A stretch of 64,000 nucleotides of DNA from Flavobacterium hiemivividum (GCF_004349145.1 NZ_SMFO01000004.1:232637-296636); one strand, 5' to 3'. Shown: positions 44,084-52,670, counted from the stretch's first letter. Program-made: numbers and translations. The notes: generated by a model from the sequence alone, not told the origin.

Positions 44084-44982
44084 TATCCTTTTATTAATTC
44101 CAAGATTCTATTGAAGTCTTCCTCTGATTGAAATGGAATTGTGATTTTTCCTTTCCCGTTTCCAGCTACTTTTACATCTACTTTGTTACCAAAATAGTTA
44201 GTAAATGCTTTTTTCTGAGTTTCTTCTATTTCAAATCCTGATGATTTTGCTGTTTTTGCCGGTTGTGGCTTTAGGCTTTCTTGATAGTTTTTTACCAATG
44301 CTTCGGTATCACGAACAGAAAGGTTTTGGCTTACAATTTTTTGATAGATATCAGTTTGAATGTCTAAATCTTCGATATTTATAATCGCGCGACCATGACC
44401 CATGCTGATAAAGCCATCACGAATTCCTGTTTGGATAATCGGATCCAGTTTTAGAAGACGTAAATAATTGGCAATCGTAGAACGTTTTTTTCCTACGCGC
44501 TCACTCATTTGTTCTTGAGTCAATTGAATCTCATCAATTAATCTTTGATAGGAAAGTGCAATTTCAATAGGATCTAGATCATGACGTTGGATGTTTTCAA
44601 CCAAGGCCATTACTAAGGATTCATTGTCGTTTGCAATACGGATGTATGCTGGAACGGTTGTTAATCCCACTAGGGTAGAAGCGCGCAGACGACGTTCCCC
44701 TGAAATCAACTGGTATTTATTGTAGTCTAATTTTCGTACAGTAATAGGTTGTATAACCCCTAGTTCTTTTATGGAAGTAGCAAGTTCTTTTAATGATTCC
44801 TCGTTAAAATTGCTTCTGGGCTGAAAAGGATTTATCTCAATAGCGTCTATTTCAAGCTCAATAATATTTCCCACAACTTTGTCGGCATTTTTATCGTCTA
44901 CTGATTTAATGTCATTTTCTGGATCTTTTAATAATGCAGATAATCCTCTCCCAAGGGCTTGTTTTTTTAGTGCTTTTGCCAT
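44083..44982 (-). CDS. parB: Chromosome partitioning protein ParB
   Basis: A 299-residue ParB/Spo0J protein. The N-terminal ParA-interacting start (LGRGLSALLKD), the ParB CTPase domain (about 40-130; NPFQPRSNF, VIQPITVRKL and GERRLRA) and the central helix-turn-helix for parS (LTQEQMSERVGKKRSTIANYLRLLKL) are clear. A C-terminal dimer domain follows. It lies 4 bp after parA. I saw no parS palindrome in the window. Confidence 0.96.
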   Translation of the reverse strand: MAKALKKQALGRGLSALLKDPENDIKSVDDKNADKVVGNIIELEIDAIEINPFQPRSNFNEESLKELATSIKELGVIQPITVRKLDYNKYQLISGERRLRASTLVGLTTVPAYIRIANDNESLVMALVENIQRHDLDPIEIALSYQRLIDEIQLTQEQMSERVGKKRSTIANYLRLLKLDPIIQTGIRDGFISMGHGRAIINIEDLDIQTDIYQKIVSQNLSVRDTEALVKNYQESLKPQPAKTAKSSGFEIEETQKKAFTNYFGNKVDVKVAGNGKGKITIPFQSEEDFNRILELIKG

Positions 44983-44986
44983 AAAA

Positions 44987-45754
44987 CTATTTGCTATTTT
45001 TCTTTATAACTTCCTGAGCTAAATGTAAATAATTAGTCGCTCCTTTACTGGTTGCGTCATAGTTGATGATGCTTTCGCCAAAACTAGGCGCTTCGCTCAA
45101 CTTTACATTTCTTTGAATGATAGTGTCAAAAACCATATCGTTAAAATGCTTTTGCACTTCTTCAACAACTTGATTCGATAAACGAAGTCGGGAGTCAAAC
45201 ATGGTTAATAATAGTCCTTCAATATCTAGATCTGGATTGTGAATTTTTTGAATACTTTTTATCGTATTTAGTAATTTACCCAAACCTTCCAGTGCAAAAT
45301 ACTCGCATTGAATTGGGATTATTACGGAGTCAGCTGCGGTCAATGCATTCAAAGTAAGTAGTCCAAGTGAAGGAGCACAATCGATGATGATATAATCGTA
45401 GTCATCTTTTATACTTTCTAATGCTTTCTTAAGCATATATTCCCTATTATCTTTATCTACCAATTCGATTTCGATGGCAACAAGGTCAATATGCGACGGG
45501 ATTACATCTACATTTGGTGCTGAACATTTGATAATTGCCTCTCTAGGAGTACTGCTATGTTCTAGAATTTGGTATGTCCCAATTTCAACACTTTCAACAT
45601 CAATTCCTAATCCTGAGCTCGCATTGGCCTGTGGATCAGCATCTATTAGTAATACTTTCTTTTCTAAAACACCTAGGGAAGCGGCAAGATTTACAGATGT
45701 TGTAGTCTTTCCAACCCCTCCTTTTTGATTAGCAATCGCAATGATTTTGCCCAT
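44987..45754 (-). CDS. parA: Chromosome partitioning ATPase ParA
   Basis: A 255-residue Walker-type ATPase with the deviant Walker A KGGVGKTT (IAIANQKGGVGKTTTSVNLA), then VLLIDADPQANA and IIIDCAPSLGLLTLNAL. It drives chromosome origin segregation with ParB. It heads the minus-strand block through parB, DUF5683, dapB, lepB and wbqC. Confidence 0.96.
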   Translation of the reverse strand: MGKIIAIANQKGGVGKTTTSVNLAASLGVLEKKVLLIDADPQANASSGLGIDVESVEIGTYQILEHSSTPREAIIKCSAPNVDVIPSHIDLVAIEIELVDKDNREYMLKKALESIKDDYDYIIIDCAPSLGLLTLNALTAADSVIIPIQCEYFALEGLGKLLNTIKSIQKIHNPDLDIEGLLLTMFDSRLRLSNQVVEEVQKHFNDMVFDTIIQRNVKLSEAPSFGESIINYDATSKGATNYLHLAQEVIKKNSK

Positions 45755-46197
45755 TTATTTTATAAATTTTGAACCGTAAAAATACAATTTATTATGGTTT
45801 CTAAAAATCTATTTTGTTAACATTCGTTAAAGCTTGATTAGGGGCATATTGCTAGTTATTTTTGGTGGTTTCTTAATTCGTTTAAAGGAATTTTGAGATG
45901 GTAGCTCTAGCTTGTGTGTGCGGCTTTTTTATTCGAATTGAGAAGCTTGAATTTAATGTTCTTAAGGTTCGATGTAATGCTTTCTGTGTTCGTTTTTTTT
46001 TAATCAATAAAGTACTTTCCAAATCGAAGCGTTTTCTTTTAAAGCAATAGATCAAAAGTGAGGAAGCGTAAATGACATAAGATGAAGCTAATGGTAGTTG
46101 ATAGAATGAAAGTGTTATTTTAAGATTATTTTTTTTATTTCTAAATCTTGAAATAATCTTGTTTAAGGAAAAAAAAGTTTTATATTTGCACTCGCTA
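45755..46197. other. Gene-free 443-bp stretch between parA and tRNA-Pro
   Basis: No ORF with recognisable content was seen here. It includes the parA upstream region and the tRNA promoter (46159-46188), and an AT-rich stretch with a few T-runs. No parS or other palindrome was found. Confidence 0.6.
46159..46188 (+). promoter_or_regulatory. Promoter of tRNA-Pro
   Basis: A -7 box TATATTTG (46181-46188) and a -33 TTG (46159-46161) with a 19-bp spacer match the Bacteroidota consensus well. The tRNA begins 10 bp downstream. Confidence 0.7.
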
Positions 46198-46272
46198 CGG
46201 GGTGTAGCGTAGCTCGGTTATCGCGCCTGCTTTGGGAGCAGGAGGCCGCAGGTTCGAATCCTGCCACCCCGA
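46198..46272 (+). tRNA. tRNA-Pro (anticodon TGG)
   Basis: The acceptor stem CGGGGTG (46198-46204) pairs with CACCCCG (46265-46271), with discriminator A at 46272. The anticodon stem CCTGC/GCAGG surrounds loop TTTGGGA, giving anticodon TGG. The T-arm is GCAGG/CCTGC around TTCGAAT. CCA is not encoded. A copy of its 3' end occurs 216 bp downstream. Confidence 0.97.
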
Positions 46273-46278
46273 CAAAAA

Positions 46279-46306
46279 CCTTCTTGTGAACCAAGAAGGT
46301 TTTTTT
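46279..46306 (+). terminator. Terminator of tRNA-Pro
   Basis: An 8-bp stem (CCTTCTTG with CAAGAAGG) with loop TGAAC, extended by A/T pairs, is followed by T7. Confidence 0.85.
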
Positions 46307-46319
46307 ATACCCAAGAATT

Positions 46320-46494
46320 ATGTTTTACGTTTACATCTTATATTCAAAATTAATTGATAAATATTATGTTGGCTGCACTTCGATGGAAATTGTAGAACCT
46401 TTAAGTCGGCATTTAAGTTCACACTCTGGATTTAAGGGAAGACCGCAGCTTCGAATTTCCGGTATCGGAATAAACTCTGCCACCCCGACAAAAA
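46320..46494 (+). pseudogene. Decayed GIY-YIG endonuclease-like ORF ending in tRNA-tail sequence
   Basis: The translated start MFYVYILYSKLIDKYYVGCTS has the GIY-YIG hallmark (YVYILYS, KYYVG), and RHLSSHSGF follows. The remaining two thirds of the domain, with its catalytic residues, is missing. The ORF instead runs through 46440-46456, a T-arm-like segment differing from the tRNA at 2 of 17 positions, and 46477-46494, identical to the last bases of tRNA-Pro plus its 3' flank (CTGCCACCCCGACAAAAA). It therefore looks like a deleted copy of the small GIY-YIG genes often found beside tRNA genes in Flavobacteriaceae. Its continuing reading frame to 46538 is probably not translated into a useful protein. 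Confidence 0.7.
46440..46494 (+). repeat. Partial duplicate of the tRNA-Pro 3' end
   Basis: A 17-nt T-arm-like block (46440-46456, 15 of 17 identical to 46243-46259) and an 18-nt block identical to 46261-46278 are separated by about 20 nt of other sequence. The second block ends in the acceptor strand CACCCCG. Confidence 0.8.
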
Positions 46495-46527
46495 ATCCTT
46501 TCTGTTTCTACAGAAAGGATTTTTTTA
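46495..46527 (+). terminator. Second terminator after the tRNA-tail copy
   Basis: A 10-bp stem (ATCCTTTCTG with CAGAAAGGAT) with a 6-nt loop and T7. Like the tRNA's own terminator, it lies directly after the CGACAAAAA end. Confidence 0.85.
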
Positions 46528-46581
46528 TTTGGATATAACAAAAAACAATAAATAGCCTTCGTTAACCAATTTATTAAATGT

Positions 46582-46589
46582 TACTTTTG
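46582..46589 (+). promoter_or_regulatory. Candidate -7 box for trxB
   Basis: TACTTTTG matches TAnnTTTG, 31 bp before the trxB ATG; no exact -33 TTG. Confidence 0.4.
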
Positions 46590-46619
46590 TGCTGTTTTAA
46601 AAAATAAATTTCAATTATT

Positions 46620-47567
46620 ATGTCAGATACAATCGAAAAAATTAAATGTCTTATTATAGGTTCTGGTCCAGCAGGTTATACTGCAGCAATATATGCAGCC
46701 AGAGCAAATATGAATCCAGTTTTGTACCAAGGAATGCAACCTGGAGGCCAACTAACAACAACTAATGAAGTGGAAAACTGGCCTGGAAATCCTGAGGGAA
46801 TTACTGGTCCAGAAATGATGGTAGGCTTACAAGCTCAAGCACAACGTTTTGGTACTGATGTACGTGATGGTTGGGCAACAAGAGTTGATTTTTCAGGAGA
46901 TGTTCATAAAGTTTGGATTAATGAAACTAAAGAATTGCATTGTGAAACTGTAATTATTTCTACAGGAGCATCAGCTAAATATTTAGGATTGCCTTCAGAA
47001 CAACACTATTTGAAAATGGGAGGTGGCGTTTCTGCCTGTGCAGTTTGTGATGGTTTTTTCTATAGAAATCAAGAAGTGGTAATTGTTGGAGCTGGAGATT
47101 CAGCTTGTGAGGAAGCACATTATTTGTCTAAGCTTTGTAAAAAAGTGACGATGTTAGTGCGAAGTGAAAAATTTAGAGCTTCAAAAATTATGGAAGCTCG
47201 TGTGCGTAAAACAGAAAACATTACGATTCTAATGAATCATGATACAGTTGAAGTTTTAGGAGACGAACAAGTTGTAACAGGTGTAAAAGCGTTGAATAAA
47301 ACTACAAATGAAGAATTTGAGATTCCTGCAACAGGATTCTTCGTAGCCATTGGTCATAAACCCAACACAGATATTTTTAAAGAGTTTATAACACTTGATG
47401 AAACTGGTTATATTGTTAATACTCCTGGATCTTCAAAAACGAATGTAGAAGGAGTTTTTGTTTCTGGAGATGCTGCAGATCATGTGTATCGTCAAGCAAT
47501 TACGGCTGCAGGTACAGGTTGTATGGCAGCACTTGATGCAGAAAGATATTTAGCTGCTAAAGACTAA
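46620..47567 (+). CDS. trxB: Thioredoxin-disulfide reductase
   Basis: A 315-residue flavoprotein passing NADPH electrons to thioredoxin, and so the ultimate source of electrons for DsbD. FAD motif LIIGSGPAGYTAA, redox-active CAVC at 140-143 (SACAVCDGF), NADPH motif VGAGDSACEEA and the C-terminal GVFVSGDAADHVYRQ are all present. A strong hairpin follows. Confidence 0.97.
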   Translation: MSDTIEKIKCLIIGSGPAGYTAAIYAARANMNPVLYQGMQPGGQLTTTNEVENWPGNPEGITGPEMMVGLQAQAQRFGTDVRDGWATRVDFSGDVHKVWINETKELHCETVIISTGASAKYLGLPSEQHYLKMGGGVSACAVCDGFFYRNQEVVIVGAGDSACEEAHYLSKLCKKVTMLVRSEKFRASKIMEARVRKTENITILMNHDTVEVLGDEQVVTGVKALNKTTNEEFEIPATGFFVAIGHKPNTDIFKEFITLDETGYIVNTPGSSKTNVEGVFVSGDAADHVYRQAITAAGTGCMAALDAERYLAAKD

Positions 47568-47589
47568 TTTTAGAAGCAATTTCCAATAA

Positions 47590-47623
47590 AAAAGTCCCAT
47601 TTACCTCGATAAATGGGACTTTT
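47590..47623. terminator. Bidirectional terminator between trxB and GIN protein gene
   Basis: A perfect 14-bp stem (AAAAGTCCCATTTA with TAAATGGGACTTTT) with a 6-nt loop. It has T-runs on both strands and serves convergent genes. Confidence 0.9.
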
Positions 47624-47640
47624 CATTTGTGTTTGTTTTT

Positions 47641-48474
47641 TTATTTATCCTTTTTAAACAATTTAGCTTCTTCAGTAAATTTTTTCATTTCAATTTTTGC
47701 GTTTCCGTAAAGTTGAACCTGAGATTTCGACTTAGCGCTTATGCTTATGGATGTTTCTGCGTTTACAATAGCGCTCGAGGCACTCTCTGTAACTAATTCT
47801 AAATCTTTAATGGTTAATTTGTTGCCTTTAAAACTAGAGTTGTTGTCCAAGCGAATAACGGCAGTTGGCACGGCACCTTCTATGTTTGCTTGCGCTTTTT
47901 GATACAAGTCGCAAATCATTTCTGGGCCATTTATTAAGGCTTTCAATTCGGCATTACCACTCAAAGAAATTTTTATTTTTTCTGATTTGGCATTCAATTC
48001 AACTTGTGATTTATCAATAGCTTCCAGAACAAAATTTTTAGTATTGATATTCAGAAACAGCTTTGAATTATCGATGCTTTTAAAAGCAATAGAGTCAATT
48101 TGTACTTCTTGTATCGCGTTTACAATGGCATCATTTCTTGAAGACACACTTTTTAAATCGCTTGTATAAGTTATTTTTACGACCAGTTTTTTAAATTTTA
48201 TAGGTTCTATAGTAGTAAAAAAACGAAGCGTTTTATCTTTTAATTCCATTGAAATAAACTCATGTAAATTAGAATCAGCTTCAACTTTTATCCCCGTAGT
48301 TTCTCCTTTTTCTAGATAAACTTCGATGTTATCTTCTACTATTATCGTTTCAAAGTTACCAACTTCCCTTAGCTCAGTAGTTACTTTTTTTGAGCCTTTT
48401 ATTTTATCCTTTTTCTGTGCGAATGTTAGAGTCGTTGAAAATATCAGTAGAATGATTACAGTATATTTTTTCAT
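47641..48474 (-). CDS. Exported GIN-domain (DUF2807) protein 1
   Basis: A 277-residue protein with a cleavable signal peptide (about 1-19, TLTFAQ). The rest matches the head-GIN/DUF2807 type: FETIIVEDNIEVYLEKG, KVEADSNLHEFISMEL, then a long series of short beta turns (SVSSRNDAIVNA, KSIDNSKLFLNI, EAIDKSQVELNA), which suggests a beta-solenoid. It has no catalytic motif that I can see. It lies 86 bp downstream of the second GIN gene, in the same orientation. Confidence 0.85.
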   Translation of the reverse strand: MKKYTVIILLIFSTTLTFAQKKDKIKGSKKVTTELREVGNFETIIVEDNIEVYLEKGETTGIKVEADSNLHEFISMELKDKTLRFFTTIEPIKFKKLVVKITYTSDLKSVSSRNDAIVNAIQEVQIDSIAFKSIDNSKLFLNINTKNFVLEAIDKSQVELNAKSEKIKISLSGNAELKALINGPEMICDLYQKAQANIEGAVPTAVIRLDNNSSFKGNKLTIKDLELVTESASSAIVNAETSISISAKSKSQVQLYGNAKIEMKKFTEEAKLFKKDK

Positions 48475-48560
48475 TTTATATTTATGTTATAGTTATTACA
48501 AATATAAAAAAATCATCCGCTTATGATGGATGATTTAGTTATTAATTGTGAATTAGGAAG

Positions 48561-49301
48561 TTAGATCTTGTCAATACTTGCGCCTGAGCTAGTTCTTTTT
48601 TCAACTGTTTTTGGTGCAGTGTTGTAGTTAATATTACTGCCACTGGATGCTTTCGCTTTTAGACTTACAATTGGGTGCACGTTGATTGTCGCGCCGCTTG
48701 AGGCTACAGCGTTTACTTCATTTGCAAGTAAGTCGTTTGCATTAATATCACTCCCACTTGAAGCAGTAGTTTTGAGACTAAGTGCCATTCCTTCGATACT
48801 AATAGAACTTCCACTACTGGATTTGCAATCAATATTGTCTGAGGCTATATTTAAGTTCATCGAGGCGGCACTAGATGTTCTAAGACTAATGTTTGCGCCC
48901 TTGAGAGTATTTACACTATTGATTGAAGAAGCGCTTGAAGCACGTAAAGCTTCAATAACGGGCATTTTTACTGTAACTTTTTTTGATTCGATATTTATAA
49001 ATGAATTATAGTCACAAGCTACGATTAGTACGCCGTTCTCTACTTTTGTAGTAATGCTTTTTTGTAAATTATCATCGGCTTCGACAGTAATCTCCGTTTT
49101 ATCTGATTGTTCAATTATCAGATCAATAGCATTGCTAACTTCGATACTTGTAAAATCACTGCTTACAGTTCTGTTCTCCGTCGTAACATTGCCACTTCCT
49201 GTTATGGATTTTATGTTTATCGAATGGTTGCAAGATGTTAATAACAAAGCAGTTAATGCGATCAGGATGAATTTGGTTATTATGGTTATGATTTTTAACA
49301 T
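48561..49301 (-). CDS. GIN-domain (DUF2807) lipoprotein 2
   Basis: A 246-residue lipoprotein (lipobox TSC, C24). Its head domain shows VSSDFTSIEVSNAIDLIIEQ and TVEADDNLQKSI, followed by about nine short repeats ending in Ser-Gly-rich turns such as ASSASSINSV, ASSGSDINAN, ASSGATINVH and TSSGASIDKI, a likely right-handed beta-helix. It starts 2 bp after the PspC gene, so it is part of the padR-pspC transcript. Function unknown. Confidence 0.88.
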   Translation of the reverse strand: MLKIITIITKFILIALTALLLTSCNHSINIKSITGSGNVTTENRTVSSDFTSIEVSNAIDLIIEQSDKTEITVEADDNLQKSITTKVENGVLIVACDYNSFINIESKKVTVKMPVIEALRASSASSINSVNTLKGANISLRTSSAASMNLNIASDNIDCKSSSGSSISIEGMALSLKTTASSGSDINANDLLANEVNAVASSGATINVHPIVSLKAKASSGSNINYNTAPKTVEKRTSSGASIDKI

Positions 49302-49303
49302 GG

Positions 49304-51019
49304 TTATTTGGTTTTAATAATTATACCATCGTTATTTATTTTTAGTTCTTTAAGATCGTCATTTGATACATTGATTGTATCATTTGTGATAGAAATGCCA
49401 TTTTTTGTGATCCTGATTGTTTTGTTCTCCTCTTCTTCATTACTGTAATCGCCTTCAATGGTTGTACAGTTTAAACATCTAATTTTATTGTCTTCTACTC
49501 TGTAGATTTCATTGCTAGAATCTGGGTTCCATAGAAAGTAATCCTCATCTGTACGATCATATTTTCGCATAGAACTATCTGGTTTTAATAATGTTCCTTT
49601 TGGTAAATATAAGGTGACTTGTATTTCTTGATCACGAAATTTATTTTTCAAATCACTAATTAAATAGTTGTCTAAGATTAAATGATTTCCTTCAATTTTA
49701 TAGCTGTACTTTATTTGCTCTGCCCTTAGTCTAGCTTCTGAAAGCGATTTCCCTTTTGCCTCTTTTTCTATTTGGATATAAGCTACCTTTTCATCTGTAC
49801 TTTGTATTCTCAAACTTACATCATTCGAATATAGGAGATCTGTTCCAGAAATATCTTGTGCAATTTTAAAATCATCACGATCATCAACGTTCTTAGCATA
49901 AAAATCATTGTGTTTGAATTTAATAAAAAGCGTATCCGTTGGCTGCAGTATAATATTTTCTTTTTGCACTACTCGTCCGTCTGCGGCAAAAGCAGATGCT
50001 TGTTTTATTCCTATAGAAATAGCTAATGCAACTGAAATTAACCATAAGGCAAGCAAGGTGTATTTAGCAATATTTCCAATCGATTTCATATTTGGAGCCA
50101 AAAGTTTGAAACCCAATACGGTCAAGAAAAAGAAGGGAATACCTACGGCAAAGAACATTAATAGTCCAAAAACCCAGATAGGATAGTCAGTGAAGTTTCC
50201 CGCTTCTACAAAACCTTGCCAAGGAAATTCTATAACTGAGGTGGTCCCTAGAGTAAACACTCCTATCAACAACGCCATCAAGACACCTAATCCAGTCATA
50301 ATTAATAGGATCCCAAGAAATTTTGCAAAAATTTTAAAAATTGTCATGATAAAATCTGCAAATGAACTACCTATTTTACCGGCACCTGTTTTTATTTGGT
50401 TGCCATATTTGTCGTAGTCTACATTTTTTATTTTCTCTGAAACATTTTCAAATTCTTCTCTAACTTTTTTTTCGATATTCGAAATATTAACTGGTTCTCC
50501 AGTCATTTCTAATTTCTCTGAGGTTGTGATTGCAGCGGGAGTAACGATCCATAGGATAATGTACAATAGAACTCCCGTTCCTGCTCCCCATACTAATAGG
50601 ATAAAGATGATTCTAATCCATACGGTGTCAATTCCTAAATAGTGTCCCAATCCAGCTGAAACTCCGCTAAGCATCCCTTTTTCAGTATCTCGGTATAATT
50701 TTTTTGTTCTTCTAGGAGCGGTATTATTATAGGTTTGTGAAGATGGATTATCGTCTTCTATAATGTAGTCTTCCGGTTGTCCCATTACAGCAATCACTTG
50801 ATCTACATCATTTAGACCTATAACATGTTTGTCTGTTTTTTGATTTTCGCTTAAAAGTTCCGAAACACGCATTTCGATATCTTTTATGATTTCTTCTTGA
50901 CCAGAAGATTGCGATAGTGATCGTCTTATGGCTTCAAAATAACGTGTTAGTTTCAGGTATGCGTCTTCATCTATATGGAAGAACATTCCGCCTAAGTTTA
51001 TATTTACAGTCTTGTTCAT
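49304..51019 (-). CDS. PspC-domain membrane protein
   Basis: A 571-residue protein. The N-terminal 1-90 is a helical domain (FHIDEDAYLKLTRYFEAIRR). The PspC domain follows at about 107-165 (GMLSGVSAGLGHYLGIDTVWIR and one or two helices), then several more transmembrane helices (about 210-345) and a beta-rich extracytoplasmic C-terminus (about 350-571). PspC in enteric bacteria senses membrane stress. Here the domain is coupled to a PadR regulator and GIN proteins, so an envelope-monitoring role is plausible but unproven. It lies 5 bp downstream of padR. Confidence 0.9.
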   Translation of the reverse strand: MNKTVNINLGGMFFHIDEDAYLKLTRYFEAIRRSLSQSSGQEEIIKDIEMRVSELLSENQKTDKHVIGLNDVDQVIAVMGQPEDYIIEDDNPSSQTYNNTAPRRTKKLYRDTEKGMLSGVSAGLGHYLGIDTVWIRIIFILLVWGAGTGVLLYIILWIVTPAAITTSEKLEMTGEPVNISNIEKKVREEFENVSEKIKNVDYDKYGNQIKTGAGKIGSSFADFIMTIFKIFAKFLGILLIMTGLGVLMALLIGVFTLGTTSVIEFPWQGFVEAGNFTDYPIWVFGLLMFFAVGIPFFFLTVLGFKLLAPNMKSIGNIAKYTLLALWLISVALAISIGIKQASAFAADGRVVQKENIILQPTDTLFIKFKHNDFYAKNVDDRDDFKIAQDISGTDLLYSNDVSLRIQSTDEKVAYIQIEKEAKGKSLSEARLRAEQIKYSYKIEGNHLILDNYLISDLKNKFRDQEIQVTLYLPKGTLLKPDSSMRKYDRTDEDYFLWNPDSSNEIYRVEDNKIRCLNCTTIEGDYSNEEEENKTIRITKNGISITNDTINVSNDDLKELKINNDGIIIKTK

Positions 51020-51024
51020 GGCTA

Positions 51025-51354
51025 TTATTTTTGGTTTGTGATTAGATTTACTGCATCAGACAATTCTGTCCAAGTGCTGCTTAGTTCTTTTAAAAATGTC
51101 TGTCCTATTTCGGTCAAACCGTAGTACTTTCTTGGCGGTCCCGAAGTTGATTCTTCCCAACGGTAGCTTAACAATCCGTCATTTTTTAGTCTGGTGAGCA
51201 GCGGATAAATAGTTCCCTCTACCACTAGTAATTTTGCGTTTTTTAAAGTGTCTAATATTTCCGATGTGTAGGCATCTTTTTCTTTCAATACAGATAAGAT
51301 GCAAAACTCGAGAACACCTTTGCGCATCTGGGCTTTTGTGTTTTCAATGTTCAT
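51025..51354 (-). CDS. PadR-family transcriptional regulator
   Basis: A 109-residue winged-helix repressor. Landmarks are KGVLEFCILSVLKEKDAYTSEIL, TIYPLLTRLKNDGLLSYRWEES and GPPRKYYGLTEIGQTFL. It is the first gene of a tight minus-strand operon with PspC and GIN2 and probably regulates it. The inducer is unknown. Confidence 0.93.
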   Translation of the reverse strand: MNIENTKAQMRKGVLEFCILSVLKEKDAYTSEILDTLKNAKLLVVEGTIYPLLTRLKNDGLLSYRWEESTSGPPRKYYGLTEIGQTFLKELSSTWTELSDAVNLITNQK

Positions 51355-51488
51355 AATTCTTTTTTTTTGATTTTTTAGTTGATTAAACTATTCGTTTTTT
51401 GATGGATGATTTGGCATTGTGAGTAACAAAGTAATCTTAAATTACTTATTCTCTTTTTTTTGGAGCTTTTTCCTGCTGTCCGCTATAT

Positions 51489-51523
51489 CTTTTTTATCTT
51501 GAAAGAAGTTCAAGATAAAAAAG
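51489..51523. repeat. Perfect 15-bp inverted repeat in the padR/DUF4870 gap
   Basis: CTTTTTTATCTTGAA (51489-51503) pairs with 51509-51523 around AGAAG. It sits within a longer sequence running from CCTGCTGTCCGC to GATGCCGCTTCC...CAGGGCTAG. There are no coding features in this 199-bp gap. It may be a dispersed intergenic element; the minus-strand arms would suit a terminator for DUF4870. Confidence 0.6.
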
Positions 51524-51553
51524 GATGCCGCTTCCATCAGGGCTAGTGACTCA

Positions 51554-52009
51554 CTATTTTATAAATGGAATCGTTATAGGGTATTTGAATTTTTCTCCAT
51601 TCGATGTTTTTATAGAAGCATAAATAATAAGAAAGAATTCTGCAATTTTTAAACAGATAAATACAAATACGCTTGTTATTCCTAGGGTGATTAATCCTAT
51701 ATTTTCACTAAAATTAAAATTATCGAATACAACGCTTTCATCGTTGATAATTGTATTCAACGGAATTGAATTAAAAACGGTAAAGATTAAAATTGGAATA
51801 GCGATAAGCGCAAGAGCTATTGAGTATAGTAGCAAACTTAATTGAAAATTTAGAACTTGTTTTCCGCTGTGATCTACAAATTCCGACTTGTCTTTCTTCG
51901 AACTCCAAAGAATTATTGGAAAAATATAATTCCCAAAAGGGATAAAATATTGGGTTAGTGCACTTAGGTGCGTAAAGGTGGCGATGTTTTTTTCGGTTGT
52001 TGCTTCCAT
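51554..52009 (-). CDS. DUF4870 domain-containing membrane protein
   Basis: A 151-residue protein with three transmembrane helices (about 20-35, 60-85, 105-135). The DUF4870 motif is FTHLSALTQYFIPFGNYIFPIILW, then VDHSGKQVLNFQLSLLLYS. Function unknown. It is upstream of padR on the same strand but separated by 199 bp with a strong hairpin. Confidence 0.9.
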   Translation of the reverse strand: MEATTEKNIATFTHLSALTQYFIPFGNYIFPIILWSSKKDKSEFVDHSGKQVLNFQLSLLLYSIALALIAIPILIFTVFNSIPLNTIINDESVVFDNFNFSENIGLITLGITSVFVFICLKIAEFFLIIYASIKTSNGEKFKYPITIPFIK

Positions 52010-52090
52010 TGTTTTGATTTATTTTTTTTGATGATTGATGATCGAAACCCTCAGGACAATTTAAATAAGAGTACCTAGTAATTTCTTATA

Positions 52091-52098
52091 CAAATATA
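52091..52098 (-). promoter_or_regulatory. Candidate -7 box for the DUF4870 gene
   Basis: The minus strand reads TATATTTG, matching TAnnTTTG, 82 bp upstream of the start; no -33 TTG was found. Confidence 0.35.
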
Positions 52099-52214
52099 TG
52101 TCTAAAAGACAGTATCTTGTATCGCATAGTAGTAAAAGTTAACATTTTTTTAACAAATAAAGATTATATGTACGCATAGTATTTTTTTGTACATTAGCAA
52201 AAAAACCACTGATA

Positions 52215-52670
52215 ATGAAACTTACGGCGTCTAAACTAAATAAATTTTTATTTTTCAAATTGCCTTCGGCATTTATATGCGGAGTTCGAGTGAAGAAGCT
52301 TGATGAAACAGCCTGTGTGACCTCAGTGAAGCACCGATGGATTAACCAAAACCCATTTAACTCGATGTATTTTGCAGTGCAGGCAATGGCCGCCGAACTT
52401 TCGACAGGAGCTTTAGTGATGTATCAAATTCAAAAAAGCGGTAGAAAAATATCAATGCTAGTAGCAAACAATAAAGGAAATTTTACTAAAAAAGCCACCG
52501 GAAGAATAACATTTGTATGCAAAGACGGTCATTTAATAGAGCGCGCTATTCAAGAATCTATAGCAACAGGCGAGGGGCAAACCTTCTGGATGAAAGCGAT
52601 AGGAACTGACGAAAAAGGAGTTCAAGTCTCTGAAATGGATTTTGAATGGAGTGTGAGAGTAAAACCATAA
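52215..52670 (+). CDS. DUF4442 (hotdog-fold) protein
   Basis: A 151-residue protein of the DUF4442 type, related to thioesterase hotdog folds: KLNKFLFFKLPSAFICGVRV, VKHRWINQNPFNSMYFAVQ and AMAAELSTGALVMYQI. It may act on acyl-CoA or acyl carrier protein thioesters, but the usual active residues are not certain. It ends in a bidirectional terminator. Confidence 0.85.
   Translation: MKLTASKLNKFLFFKLPSAFICGVRVKKLDETACVTSVKHRWINQNPFNSMYFAVQAMAAELSTGALVMYQIQKSGRKISMLVANNKGNFTKKATGRITFVCKDGHLIERAIQESIATGEGQTFWMKAIGTDEKGVQVSEMDFEWSVRVKP

Noticed and set aside
46320..46538. Functional GIY-YIG endonuclease gene
   Set aside because: Only the N-terminal motif is left; the catalytic core is missing and the tail is tRNA-derived.
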